64,000 nt of DNA from CAIWHR01 sp963726775. Its GTDB lineage: Bacteria; Pseudomonadota; Gammaproteobacteria; Burkholderiales; Casimicrobiaceae. Position 1 is the first letter of the stretch. The number at the start of each line of letters is the position of its first letter. Under the pieces are notes generated by a model. It was not told the origin of the DNA. It ran no database searches and saw only the letters and a list, made by a program, of their open reading frames with translations. Both the position numbers and the translations under genes were made by a program. Shown here piece by piece: positions 9,526-17,004 of the stretch. The DNA is taken from positions 1,302,001 to 1,366,000 of the forward strand of contig CAVSDL010000001.1 in the NCBI GenBank assembly GCA_963726775.1, written 5' to 3'.

Positions 9526-9591
9526 AATGTTGCCGCGGCGCGCGCTTCCTCCTGCCGGCGACGCCACGAACCCGCCGGAGCGCGGTCGGCG

Positions 9592-11418
9592 ATGACCCTG
9601 CCTACTCAAGCGATCCGCGATCCGTTGGTTTCCGGCGAAGAGTTCGGGCCGTGGAATCCCGGGATCAACTCCCCGCCGCCCAGGGAGGTGGCCCTGCTGT
9701 CGACGGTCTTTCGGCCGGCGAACGTGCGGACCAGCCTTCAACAGGCCGAGGAATTGCACGACCTCACGGGATTGAACGTCGTCGATCTCGTCGCCTTCCG
9801 TCCGGAGCGCCTCGCGTTGCACGAGCTGCTGATTCGCGTCACGGCGGATCTGTCGGTTCCGATCGGAACGCGCGTCGAGGATCTGGGCATCAATTTCAGG
9901 CAGATGACGCGGACGATTCTCGAGAACCATCTGGCGTCGCATATGGGGGAGATCACCGCTGCCTACGATGCGCTGAGAGAGCGACTCGCGCTCGTCATCG
10001 AGCGCGAGCTGAGGATCCGGGTCTTCGCTCCGGAAGCCCCTGCCTCGTCGTCCGCTGCAGAGCGGAAACGGGGACTGTTCGGGCTGTTTCGCAGCGTGCC
10101 AAAGGTTATCGCCGGTCCGTCGAAGGTCGATCGGCCGGAGGAGACGATCGAGCTCTGGCACGCGAGCGCCCGATCCAGCGCTGACGCCCTGCACCGCGCC
10201 GCGTATCGGTCCCTCGCCAAGGTCGTCGCTTCGCTGCTGGGCCGTCACGGTGGCGTGTGGGGAACCCCGGAACTCATCGCGGCCGTGGCCACCGACCTCG
10301 CCTGCAACGATTTCGGCAGCGACGAGATCGGCCGCACTCTCGAACTGCATTTTCTCGACGCGGTGCGCCGCGAAGGGTATGACCTGCTGCCGGCCCAGGC
10401 ACGGCCGGTCATCATGAACACGAAGGGTGCATCGGCGGCCGGCAAGAGCACGATGCGTCCGGAACAGAAGATGCTCGCCGAAAGGATCGGCGCAGACTGG
10501 AGCGATTTCGCGCTGATCAGTCCCGACATCTGGCGCAAACAGCTGCTGGACTACAGTTCGCTGGGGACTCTTTACAAGTACGGTGGCGCCTGCACCGGCG
10601 AAGAACTCCGGATCATCGACCAGAAACTCGATCGCTACATGGCACGCAAGGCCGAGCGGCGAGCCGTATCGCATCTTCTGATCGATCGCTTTCGCTTCGA
10701 CAGCTTTGCTCCGGACTCGGACGAGGAAGGCAGCAACCTGCTGACGCGGTTCGGCCATTCGATCTACCTGTTCTTCATGATCACGCCCCCCGATGCGATT
10801 GTCGAGCGAGCCTGGCGCCGCGGCCTCGAAGTGGGTCGGTACAAGGCGGTCGACGATCTCCTCGCCCACAACATCGAGGCGTATTCGGGCATGCCGCGGC
10901 TGTTCTTTACATGGGCGCTACGCGCGGACAAGGAAGTCCACTACGAATTTCTCGACAACGCGGTGCCGTTCGGAGAGCGGCCGCGTACGGTGGCGTTCGG
11001 GTGGAACGGAGAAATGAACGTACTCGACGTCAAGTCGATTCTGGACGTGCGCAGGTTTCGGCGGGTGGACGTGAACGCCACCGGCCCCGAGAGCCTGTAC
11101 GGCGAACGGGAGGCCCTGTCGCCGGAGAGCAATACGGATTTTCTCGTCGAGTGCGCGCGCCGGCTTCCGGTGCTCAACTTTGCCGAACAGGCCAACGGCC
11201 GCGTCTATCTCCGACTTGCCGCGGGCGCGCCGGCATGGGCGGATGTCGAGGCGCTGCACGCGGCGATGGCGGACCCGGAGACGCGAGCCGGAATCCTGGC
11301 GGTGGCCCCGGGTATCGGAAACGGGACACCACGCGCCGATTCGCCGGACACCATATTTCTTGCCGACCGTTTGGGCGCCGACCGCATCCACACCCTGGGA
11401 CGCTGGGGCGGACGGTGA
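9592..11418 (+). CDS. P-loop NTPase / kinase-like protein of unknown function (608 aa)
   Basis: I do not recognise a named family. The N-terminal half (1-270) is mostly helical with a charged linker around 145-185 and no membrane segment. A Walker A motif GASAAGKST is at 279-287 after strand RPVIMNTK. It is followed by LISPDIWRKQ (308-317), comparable to the D-x-x-R step of zeta-toxin or nucleotide-kinase folds, and by LLIDRFRFDSF and LFFMITPPDAIVERAWRRGLEVGRYK. These suggest a zeta-toxin-like or small-molecule kinase domain over about 270-470, then a C-terminal tail. The ATG at 9592 has GGAG 12 bases upstream. It follows fdsA by 66 bases on the same strand and is probably co-transcribed, which hints at a role in formate/oxalate metabolism; that is inference only. 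Confidence 0.85.
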   Translation: MTLPTQAIRDPLVSGEEFGPWNPGINSPPPREVALLSTVFRPANVRTSLQQAEELHDLTGLNVVDLVAFRPERLALHELLIRVTADLSVPIGTRVEDLGINFRQMTRTILENHLASHMGEITAAYDALRERLALVIERELRIRVFAPEAPASSSAAERKRGLFGLFRSVPKVIAGPSKVDRPEETIELWHASARSSADALHRAAYRSLAKVVASLLGRHGGVWGTPELIAAVATDLACNDFGSDEIGRTLELHFLDAVRREGYDLLPAQARPVIMNTKGASAAGKSTMRPEQKMLAERIGADWSDFALISPDIWRKQLLDYSSLGTLYKYGGACTGEELRIIDQKLDRYMARKAERRAVSHLLIDRFRFDSFAPDSDEEGSNLLTRFGHSIYLFFMITPPDAIVERAWRRGLEVGRYKAVDDLLAHNIEAYSGMPRLFFTWALRADKEVHYEFLDNAVPFGERPRTVAFGWNGEMNVLDVKSILDVRRFRRVDVNATGPESLYGEREALSPESNTDFLVECARRLPVLNFAEQANGRVYLRLAAGAPAWADVEALHAAMADPETRAGILAVAPGIGNGTPRADSPDTIFLADRLGADRIHTLGRWGGR

Positions 11419-11441
11419 GCGCCGCGGCGATTCACAACCGG

Positions 11442-12935
11442 CTACCGGCCGCGCAACCCGGCGATCAAGCGTGAGATGAGCGGCCAGAACAGCATCAGGA
11501 GCGCGAGCGCCGTGATGCCGCCGACGAGACCGTTGGAAAAGAAGACGGCGAGATCGCCCTGCGCGATCAGCATCGACTGGCGGAACGAGTCCTCGGCACG
11601 GTCGCCCAGGACCAGCGCCAGCACCAGCGGTGCCAAGGGATAGTCGAGCTTCTTGAATGCGTAGCCGACGACGCCGAACAACAGCATGAACCAGACGTCG
11701 AGCATCGCACTGTGCACGGAGTAGGCCCCGATCGCGCAGATCACGATGATGACCGGCGCGATGATCGAAAACGGCACGCGCAGAATCGCCGCGAACATCG
11801 GCACGCAGGTGAGCACGATAACGAGCCCCGCGAGATTGCCGAGGTACATGCTGGCAATCAGGCCCCAGACGAAATCCTTCTGCTCGACGAAAAGCAGCGG
11901 TCCCGGCTGCAGGCCCCAGATCAGGAGGCCGCCCAGCAGCACCGCGGCGGTCGGCGAGCCCGGAATGCCGAGCGCCAGCATCGGCAGCAGGGCGCTCGTG
12001 CCGGCGGCATGCGCTGCTGTTTCCGGTGCGATCACGCCTTCGACCATGCCAGTGCCGAACTTGTCGCCGTCTTTCGACATCTTCTTCGCCACGCCGTAGC
12101 TCATGAACGACGCGGGCGTGGCGCCGCCCGGCGTGATTCCCATCCAGCAGCCGATGAGGCAGCTTCGCAACGACGTAAGCCAGTAGGCGGGAAGCTTCTT
12201 CCAGGTCTCGAGGACGACCTTCGGGTTGATCGTCGCCGTCTTGCCGGTGAAGGACAGGCCTTCCTCCATCGACAGCAGGATTTCGCCGATTCCGAAGAGG
12301 CCGATGACCGCGATCAGGAAATCGACGCCGCGCATCAACTCCGAGAATCCGAACGTAAGCCGCAAGCGACCGGTGATGTTGTCCATCCCTACGGCCGCGA
12401 GCGCGAAACCGAGCAGCATCGAGGCGAGCGTCTTCCATGGCGAGCCCTTGCCCATACCGATGAAGCTGCAGAACGTCAGCAGGTAGACCGAGAAGAACTC
12501 CGGCGGCCCGAATTGCAGCGCGAATTTCGCGACCAGCGGCGCGAGGAACGTGATCATCACTACGGCGAACAGAGCACCGATGAACGAAGACGTGAACGAG
12601 GCGGTCAGCGCCTCGCCCGCGCGACCCTGCTGGGCCATCGGATAGCCGTCGAAGGTCGTCGCCACCGACCAGGGTTCGCCGGGAATGTTGAACAGCACCG
12701 AAGTGATCGCACCGCCGAAAAGCGCGCCCCAGTAGATGCAGGACAGCATGATGATCGCCGAGGTCGGCGGCATCGTGAATGTCAACGGCAGAAGGATCGC
12801 GACTCCGTTGGCGCCGCCGAGGCCCGGCAGTACGCCGATGATGACGCCCAGCACGATCCCGATCATCATCAGGAGCATGTTGAACGGCGTCAGCACGACC
12901 GCGAAACCGTGGAACAGGGCGCTGATCTCAGTCAA
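11442..12935 (-). CDS. tctA: Tripartite tricarboxylate transporter large permease TctA
   Basis: This 497-residue inner-membrane protein has about 10-12 hydrophobic segments. It shows the TctA signatures: IGVLPGLGGANGVAILLPLTF near residue 35, the YWGALFGGAITSVLFNIPGEP segment around 70-90, and GITPGGATPASFMSYG and LALGIPGSPTAAVLLGGLLIWG in the second half. It forms the channel of a secondary, binding-protein-dependent carboxylate importer with TctB and TctC. The start appears to be TTG at 12935 (TEISALFHGF follows), with a GAGAG ribosome-binding sequence upstream; no suitable ATG lies nearby. It ends 23 bases from the convergent P-loop gene. The substrate cannot be deduced; di- or tricarboxylates are usual, and oxalate is an attractive but unproven guess. 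Confidence 0.93.
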   Translation of the reverse strand: MTEISALFHGFAVVLTPFNMLLMMIGIVLGVIIGVLPGLGGANGVAILLPLTFTMPPTSAIIMLSCIYWGALFGGAITSVLFNIPGEPWSVATTFDGYPMAQQGRAGEALTASFTSSFIGALFAVVMITFLAPLVAKFALQFGPPEFFSVYLLTFCSFIGMGKGSPWKTLASMLLGFALAAVGMDNITGRLRLTFGFSELMRGVDFLIAVIGLFGIGEILLSMEEGLSFTGKTATINPKVVLETWKKLPAYWLTSLRSCLIGCWMGITPGGATPASFMSYGVAKKMSKDGDKFGTGMVEGVIAPETAAHAAGTSALLPMLALGIPGSPTAAVLLGGLLIWGLQPGPLLFVEQKDFVWGLIASMYLGNLAGLVIVLTCVPMFAAILRVPFSIIAPVIIVICAIGAYSVHSAMLDVWFMLLFGVVGYAFKKLDYPLAPLVLALVLGDRAEDSFRQSMLIAQGDLAVFFSNGLVGGITALALLMLFWPLISRLIAGLRGR

Positions 12936-12981
12936 GAAATTCTCTCGTGGGAGGACGCAAACCGAAAGGGATGACGCGTGC

Positions 12982-13530
12982 TCAGTAGCCGAGCCATGAC
13001 AGCAAATCGTACCTGCCCTTGAAAAGCGGCACCTTGAACCAGACCTCGAACATGACGAACAGCGATGCGCTAACCGCGAGCCCGATCACTGCGCTCTTCG
13101 GCCACGGGTACTTGCCAAGCCAGACCATGAACAGCGCGATGTAGAGCGCCGACGCGACGTAGATCCCGAGCAACTCGACGCCCAATACGTAGACGATCGC
13201 CGGCAGCAACACGGAGAACACTTGCTTCAACGGACCCCAGGCGACGAACTGTTGCTGGCGTTCTGCAATGGCGCCGGAAAATTGCTCGCGGCGCCGCCAT
13301 TCGGCAAGCGCGACCTGCGCCAATGTCGCGACGCTCGACAGGCATAGCAGGAGCCCGATGTAGAACGGGAAATAGCCCGACTGCGGGCCGTCATCGCCCC
13401 AGCTCGCGCCCAGCCGGTAGCTGTCGACAACCACGAGCGTACCGATGGCAAACAGAAGCACCGCCACCGCGATGTCGGCCGCGCGCGTCGAAATTCCCGC
13501 TTCGCCGCCGGAGGGCGTGTCGTCATTCAT
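12982..13530 (-). CDS. tctB: Tripartite tricarboxylate transporter small permease TctB
   Basis: This 182-residue membrane protein has four predicted transmembrane segments: IAVAVLLFAIGTLVVVDSYRLG, YFPFYIGLLLCLSSVATLAQV, LLPAIVYVLGVELLGIYVASALYI and a final one near VIGLAVSASLFVMFEVWF. The G-x-G-P-x-x-GYFPFYIG arrangement after the first helix is characteristic of TctB. It lies between tctC and tctA in the canonical order on the minus strand, 46 bases before tctA. The ATG at 13530 is used. TctB is the small, non-catalytic membrane partner of TctA and is needed for uptake with the periplasmic TctC receptor. Confidence 0.9.
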   Translation of the reverse strand: MNDDTPSGGEAGISTRAADIAVAVLLFAIGTLVVVDSYRLGASWGDDGPQSGYFPFYIGLLLCLSSVATLAQVALAEWRRREQFSGAIAERQQQFVAWGPLKQVFSVLLPAIVYVLGVELLGIYVASALYIALFMVWLGKYPWPKSAVIGLAVSASLFVMFEVWFKVPLFKGRYDLLSWLGY

Positions 13531-13623
13531 GGGTTATGGCCCGCGAACGGTCCCCAAGGCCGCACGCAGCGGCGCCACCGCGATGGCGCCATGGCGGACG
13601 GTCGTCGCCCGCTGCGGGCAGGG

Positions 13624-14712
13624 TCACGGCTTGGTGGCGAGAAACCCAGCTTCGCGCATCAGCTCGACGTGGGTTTTCTCGGCGCTCTCGACCCATTTCA
13701 CATAGTCGGGGCCGCTCATGAAGGTGGTGTTGAACGCGCCTTCCTCCATGAACTTCTTCCAGTCCGGCGTTTCGCGCACCTTCTTGAACAGGTCAACATA
13801 GAAATCAACCTGCTCCTTCGTGACGCCAGCGGGCATGAAGATGCCGCGAAGCATCAGATAGTCGACCCCGACGCCCGCTTCCTTGCAGCTCGGGATGTCG
13901 TTCCAGGACATCGTGTCGGTGACCTTGGCCTTGTACGGCATCCGCTGGTCGTCGAACACGCACAACGGGCGCAGAGCACCCGCCCGCCATTGCGCGACGG
14001 CCTCGATCGGGTTGTTGACCGTCGAATCGATGTGCTTTCCGACGAGCTGCACCGCGACGTCGCCGCCGCCCTTGAACGGCACATAGGTGAACTTCACTCC
14101 GGCGACCTTCTCGATCGCGACCGTGATGATCTGGTCTTCCTGCTTGGAGCCCGTGCCGCCCATCTTGAATTTGTTGGGGCCGCCGGCCTTTACCGCCGTC
14201 AGGTAATCCTTCGCGGTCTTGTAGGGCGTTTCGGCATTCACCCAAAGCACGAACTGGTCGAGCGCCAGCATCGCCACGGGCGTCATGTCCTTCCAGTTGA
14301 ACGGGACGCCGGTTGCCAGCGGTGTCGTGAAGAGATTGGAGAGCGTAATGATGATCTTGTTCGGATCGCCCTTCGCATCCTTGATCGCGAGGAAGCCCTC
14401 CGCACCGGCGCCACCGGGCTTGTTGACAACGATCATCGGCTGCTTCATCAGATTGTTCTTGGTGATGACGCCCTGGAGCATTCGCGCCATCTGGTCGGCG
14501 CCGCCACCCGTGCCGGCAGGGACCACGAACTCGACCGGCTTGGTCGGTTCCCAACCGGCAGCCCACGCGGGGGTCGCCCCCGCCATCGCGGCCACCGCCA
14601 GCGCTGCCAGTGCGTACCCGCTGGCGCTGGCGACGCCCGTGGTACCACTAACGGCGCGCCGCGAGCTGTGCAAGTCTCCTGTCACCGATGTCGCGGTGAT
14701 CTCTTGTTTCAT
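13624..14712 (-). CDS. tctC: Tripartite tricarboxylate transporter substrate-binding protein TctC (Bug family)
   Basis: This is a 362-residue exported receptor. The ATG at 14712 (MKQEITATSV) follows GAGGAGGAG, a strong ribosome-binding site; longer upstream frames have none. A signal peptide with an unusually long n-region (about 28 residues) and hydrophobic core YALAALAVAAMAGA ends near AWA-A51. The mature protein begins GWEPTKPVEFVVPAGTGGGAD, the Bug-family ligand loop, and contains IIVTLSNLFTTPL-type and PIEAVAQWRAGALRPL segments typical of TctC. It captures a carboxylate in the periplasm and delivers it to TctAB. The ligand is unknown. Bug proteins are greatly expanded in Burkholderiales, so family membership says little about substrate. 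Confidence 0.92.
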   Translation of the reverse strand: MKQEITATSVTGDLHSSRRAVSGTTGVASASGYALAALAVAAMAGATPAWAAGWEPTKPVEFVVPAGTGGGADQMARMLQGVITKNNLMKQPMIVVNKPGGAGAEGFLAIKDAKGDPNKIIITLSNLFTTPLATGVPFNWKDMTPVAMLALDQFVLWVNAETPYKTAKDYLTAVKAGGPNKFKMGGTGSKQEDQIITVAIEKVAGVKFTYVPFKGGGDVAVQLVGKHIDSTVNNPIEAVAQWRAGALRPLCVFDDQRMPYKAKVTDTMSWNDIPSCKEAGVGVDYLMLRGIFMPAGVTKEQVDFYVDLFKKVRETPDWKKFMEEGAFNTTFMSGPDYVKWVESAEKTHVELMREAGFLATKP

Positions 14713-15100
14713 GTTCACTCCTCCTCGTTGCGTTACTTTGTTGCGAATCGCCACGCCGTCCCAGTTTTCGTCGGGGCGCAGCGGCTCTGTGCAATCCTTC
14801 GCAATGGTACCCCGTTTTTCCATCGGCATGAACGGGTCGTCGATCGGCGCACGGCAACGGTGGGCAACTGAAACGCGCGGGGCCCGGATCGCGCGCGTGC
14901 ATCGCGGCCAAGATGGCCCTTGTGCGGTGCGGCATCTGGCTTCGTATCGCGCCTCGCGATGATCCGCCATCGGCCTTCGTGATTGGCGCTGCAACGCCGT
15001 CCGCCGAAGTCGCAATCCGGGCCGAGCCGTACGCGCGCCACCGGAGACGCGGCGACGGTGCTATGATTTTCCGCACAACAAACTTGACCGGAGGGGACCG
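14713..15100. promoter_or_regulatory. Divergent intergenic region, tctCBA // dctPQM
   Basis: This 388-base region has no supported gene. On the plus strand TATGAT at 15062-15067 is a good -10 hexamer 34 bases before the dctP start, although the -35 position (around 15039-15044) is poor. Nothing equally clear was found for tctC on the minus strand. The region is GC-rich and holds no obvious long palindrome. Coordinate control of the two uptake systems from here is possible, but no operator was recognised. Confidence 0.4.
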
Positions 15101-16141
15101 ATGACATCGACGCTGGAACGGCGGCCGCGTTTGGCCGTGGCCGCGCTGTGCGCGCTCGCCGCACTCATGCTCGGGCTCGCCGCGGGGGCGACCGCGCAGC
15201 AGCCGCGCGTGCTCAAAATTTCGCACCAGTTCCCTGCGTCGACGGGCGCCGATGGCGACTTCCGCGACCAGCTCGCGCGCAAGTTCGCGGCCGACGTCGA
15301 GAAGCGCACCAACGGCACACTGAAATTCGAGGTCTATCCGGCCAGTTCGCTGGTCAAGACCTTTGCGCAATTCGGCGCACTCCGCAAAGGCGCGCTCGAC
15401 ATGTCGGTACTGCCGATCGCGTACGGTGGCGGCGAAGTGCCCGAAGCGAATCTCGGACTGATGCCGGCGTTGATCACGAGCTACGAGCAGGGGCTGCGGT
15501 GGAAGGACGCTCCGATCGGCAAGGAGTGGTCGAAGCTGCTCGAGGACCGCGGCATCCGGATCGTCACCTGGGTGTGGCAGGCCGGCGGCATCGCAGGCCT
15601 CGCCAAACCGGTCGTGACGCCGGACGATGCCAAGGGCATGAAGATCCGCGGCGGCAGCAAGGAAGTCGACATGATGCTGAAAGGCGCGGGAGCGGCGATC
15701 ACCAACGTGCCGTCGAACGAGATCTACAGCGCGATGCAGTCGGGAGTCCTGGACGCGGCCATAACGTCGTCGACATCGCTGATCACCTTCCGCCTTTACG
15801 AGACCGGCAAGAACGTGACGACGGCGCGCAAGAACACGTTCTGGTACATGTTCGAGCCGCTGGTGATCTCGAAGCCCGTCTACGACAGCCTGACGAAGGA
15901 GCAGCAGCAGGCGATCAACGAGGCCGGCGCAAGCCTCGAGAAGTTTGCGCTCGAAGCGGCCAAGGCCGACGATGCGCGCGTCGCCGAGGTCTACGCAAAG
16001 AACGGCACCAAGGTGTTCGACATGGACGACGCCACGTTCGCAAGGTGGCGGGCCATCGCCCAGGAAACGGCGTGGGACGACTTCGCGAAGAACGTGAAGG
16101 ACGGCAAGCGCTGGCTGGACATGGCGACGGCCGTCAAGTGA
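15101..16141 (+). CDS. dctP: TRAP transporter substrate-binding protein DctP
   Basis: This 346-residue periplasmic receptor has a signal peptide (LAVAALCALAALMLGLAAGATA, cleavage after about residue 33). The mature protein starts LKISHQFPASTGADGDFRDQLARKFAADVEKRTNGTLKFEVYPAS, the usual DctP N-lobe. The motif GMKIRGGSKEVDMMLKGAGA, with the conserved ligand arginine, and VPSNEIYSAMQSGVLDAA follow. The ATG at 15101 has GGAGGG ten bases upstream. It is the first gene of dctP-dctQ-dctM, a sodium-coupled importer. The ligand is unidentified. The nearby decarboxylase-like gene and oxalate pathway suggest small organic acids, but this is inference. Confidence 0.92.
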   Translation: MTSTLERRPRLAVAALCALAALMLGLAAGATAQQPRVLKISHQFPASTGADGDFRDQLARKFAADVEKRTNGTLKFEVYPASSLVKTFAQFGALRKGALDMSVLPIAYGGGEVPEANLGLMPALITSYEQGLRWKDAPIGKEWSKLLEDRGIRIVTWVWQAGGIAGLAKPVVTPDDAKGMKIRGGSKEVDMMLKGAGAAITNVPSNEIYSAMQSGVLDAAITSSTSLITFRLYETGKNVTTARKNTFWYMFEPLVISKPVYDSLTKEQQQAINEAGASLEKFALEAAKADDARVAEVYAKNGTKVFDMDDATFARWRAIAQETAWDDFAKNVKDGKRWLDMATAVK

Positions 16142-16227
16142 CATACCCATCCCGGAGCGGCTACCGATGCCCGGTTCCGGGCGACGAGGCCCGTGGTTGA
16201 CGTTGGCCGGATGGCAGGCGCCAGCGC

Positions 16228-16746
16228 ATGAATCTTTGGCTCCGTTGCGTCCGCGCCCTTGCCACGATCAACACGGCGATGGGTTACGCGTCCGGATTCG
16301 TCATCGCGTTCTGCGCCGGCATTCTCGTGTTCGAGGTCGGTGTCCGCTATTGGTTGCGCTGGGCAACCGATTGGGAGATCGAGTTCGCCGTGATGTTGCT
16401 GATTGTCGCCACGTTCATGAGTGCCGGCTACACGCAGCTCCATCGCGGCCACGTGTCGATCGAGGTGCTTGACGCGATCCTTCCGCCCCGCGTCAACCGG
16501 GCGCGCAAGTGGCTCGCGGATCTGCTGTCGTTCGCGGTGTGCGCCTTCGTGGCGTGGAAGGCGTGGGAGCTCTTCGGCGAGGCCTGGTCCGACGGACGGG
16601 AGAGCAACTCGGTGTGGGCTCCCAAGCTGTGGATCCCGTTCGGCTTCATGGCCCTCGGAATGTCGCTGCTGGCGCTGCAGATCGCGGTGCAGGTGATTGC
16701 GGCACGTGCGGTCAGCGGCTCCTCGCATCCGGAAGACGCCGAATGA
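16228..16746 (+). CDS. dctQ: TRAP transporter small permease DctQ
   Basis: This 172-residue membrane protein has four hydrophobic segments (about 17-39, 52-70, 95-115 and 135-160). It carries the DctQ-family pattern WATDWEIEFAVMLLIVATFMSAGYTQLHRGHVSIEVL and the later DGRESNSVWAPKLWIPFGFMALGM. It pairs with DctM in the membrane and is required for uptake with DctP. The ATG at 16228 is 86 bases after dctP and has no strong ribosome-binding site. Its stop codon (in GAATGAG) abuts the left end of a GC-rich repeat that separates it from dctM. Confidence 0.9.
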   Translation: MNLWLRCVRALATINTAMGYASGFVIAFCAGILVFEVGVRYWLRWATDWEIEFAVMLLIVATFMSAGYTQLHRGHVSIEVLDAILPPRVNRARKWLADLLSFAVCAFVAWKAWELFGEAWSDGRESNSVWAPKLWIPFGFMALGMSLLALQIAVQVIAARAVSGSSHPEDAE

Positions 16747-16812
16747 GATCCGCCGGGCCGCCCCAAGGACGATTCGTTGCGGCGGCAGCCGCAAGCGTGG
16801 GGGCGCACCAAT
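16747..16812 (+). repeat. Short, internally deleted copy of the GC-rich dispersed repeat
   Basis: About 66 bases after the dctQ stop read CCGCCGGGCCGCCCCAAGG, then a short spacer, then CGGCAGCCGCAAGCGTGGGG and GCGCACCA. These are the left and right ends of the adjacent 190-base unit without its central part. The copy runs directly into the full copy with the junction CACCAATGAG. I read it as a deletion derivative lying in tandem with the full element. Confidence 0.7.
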
Positions 16813-17004
16813 GAGCGCCGCCGGGCCGCCCCAAGGCGCGAATTACCGCGGCCTCCGCGATGTGGAGGGGGCGCGTCGCGTCGTGGAGTCGGCCGCCACC
16901 CGCGCTCGCAGACGCGCCCTTCGGGCCTTGGCTTCGCCCTGCTCGCGCGGGCGTCCCTCGGGGGGCAGCGCCGCGGCGGCAGCCGCAAGCGTGGGGGCGC
17001 ACCA
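16813..17004 (+). repeat. Full copy of the GC-rich dispersed repeat, upstream of dctM
   Basis: This unit of about 190 bases has left end CCGCCGGGCCGCCCCAAGG and right end GCAAGCGTGGGGGCGCACCA. Its core (about 16888-16974, beginning GTGGAGTCGGCCGCCACCCG) is almost identical to two copies at 32093-32466. Its right end supplies the G-rich stretch just before the dctM ATG at 17005, so the element probably provides that ribosome-binding site. The ends (GCCGCCCCAAGG and CCCTCGGGGGGCAGC) are imperfect inverted repeats that could fold. Confidence 0.8.

Noticed and set aside
6427..10869. A minus-strand open frame of about 1480 codons opposite the formate dehydrogenase and P-loop genes
   Set aside because: It lies antisense to three genes with strong motif support, shows no recognisable domain and is Arg/Ala/His-rich, as expected from the reverse frame of high-GC coding DNA.
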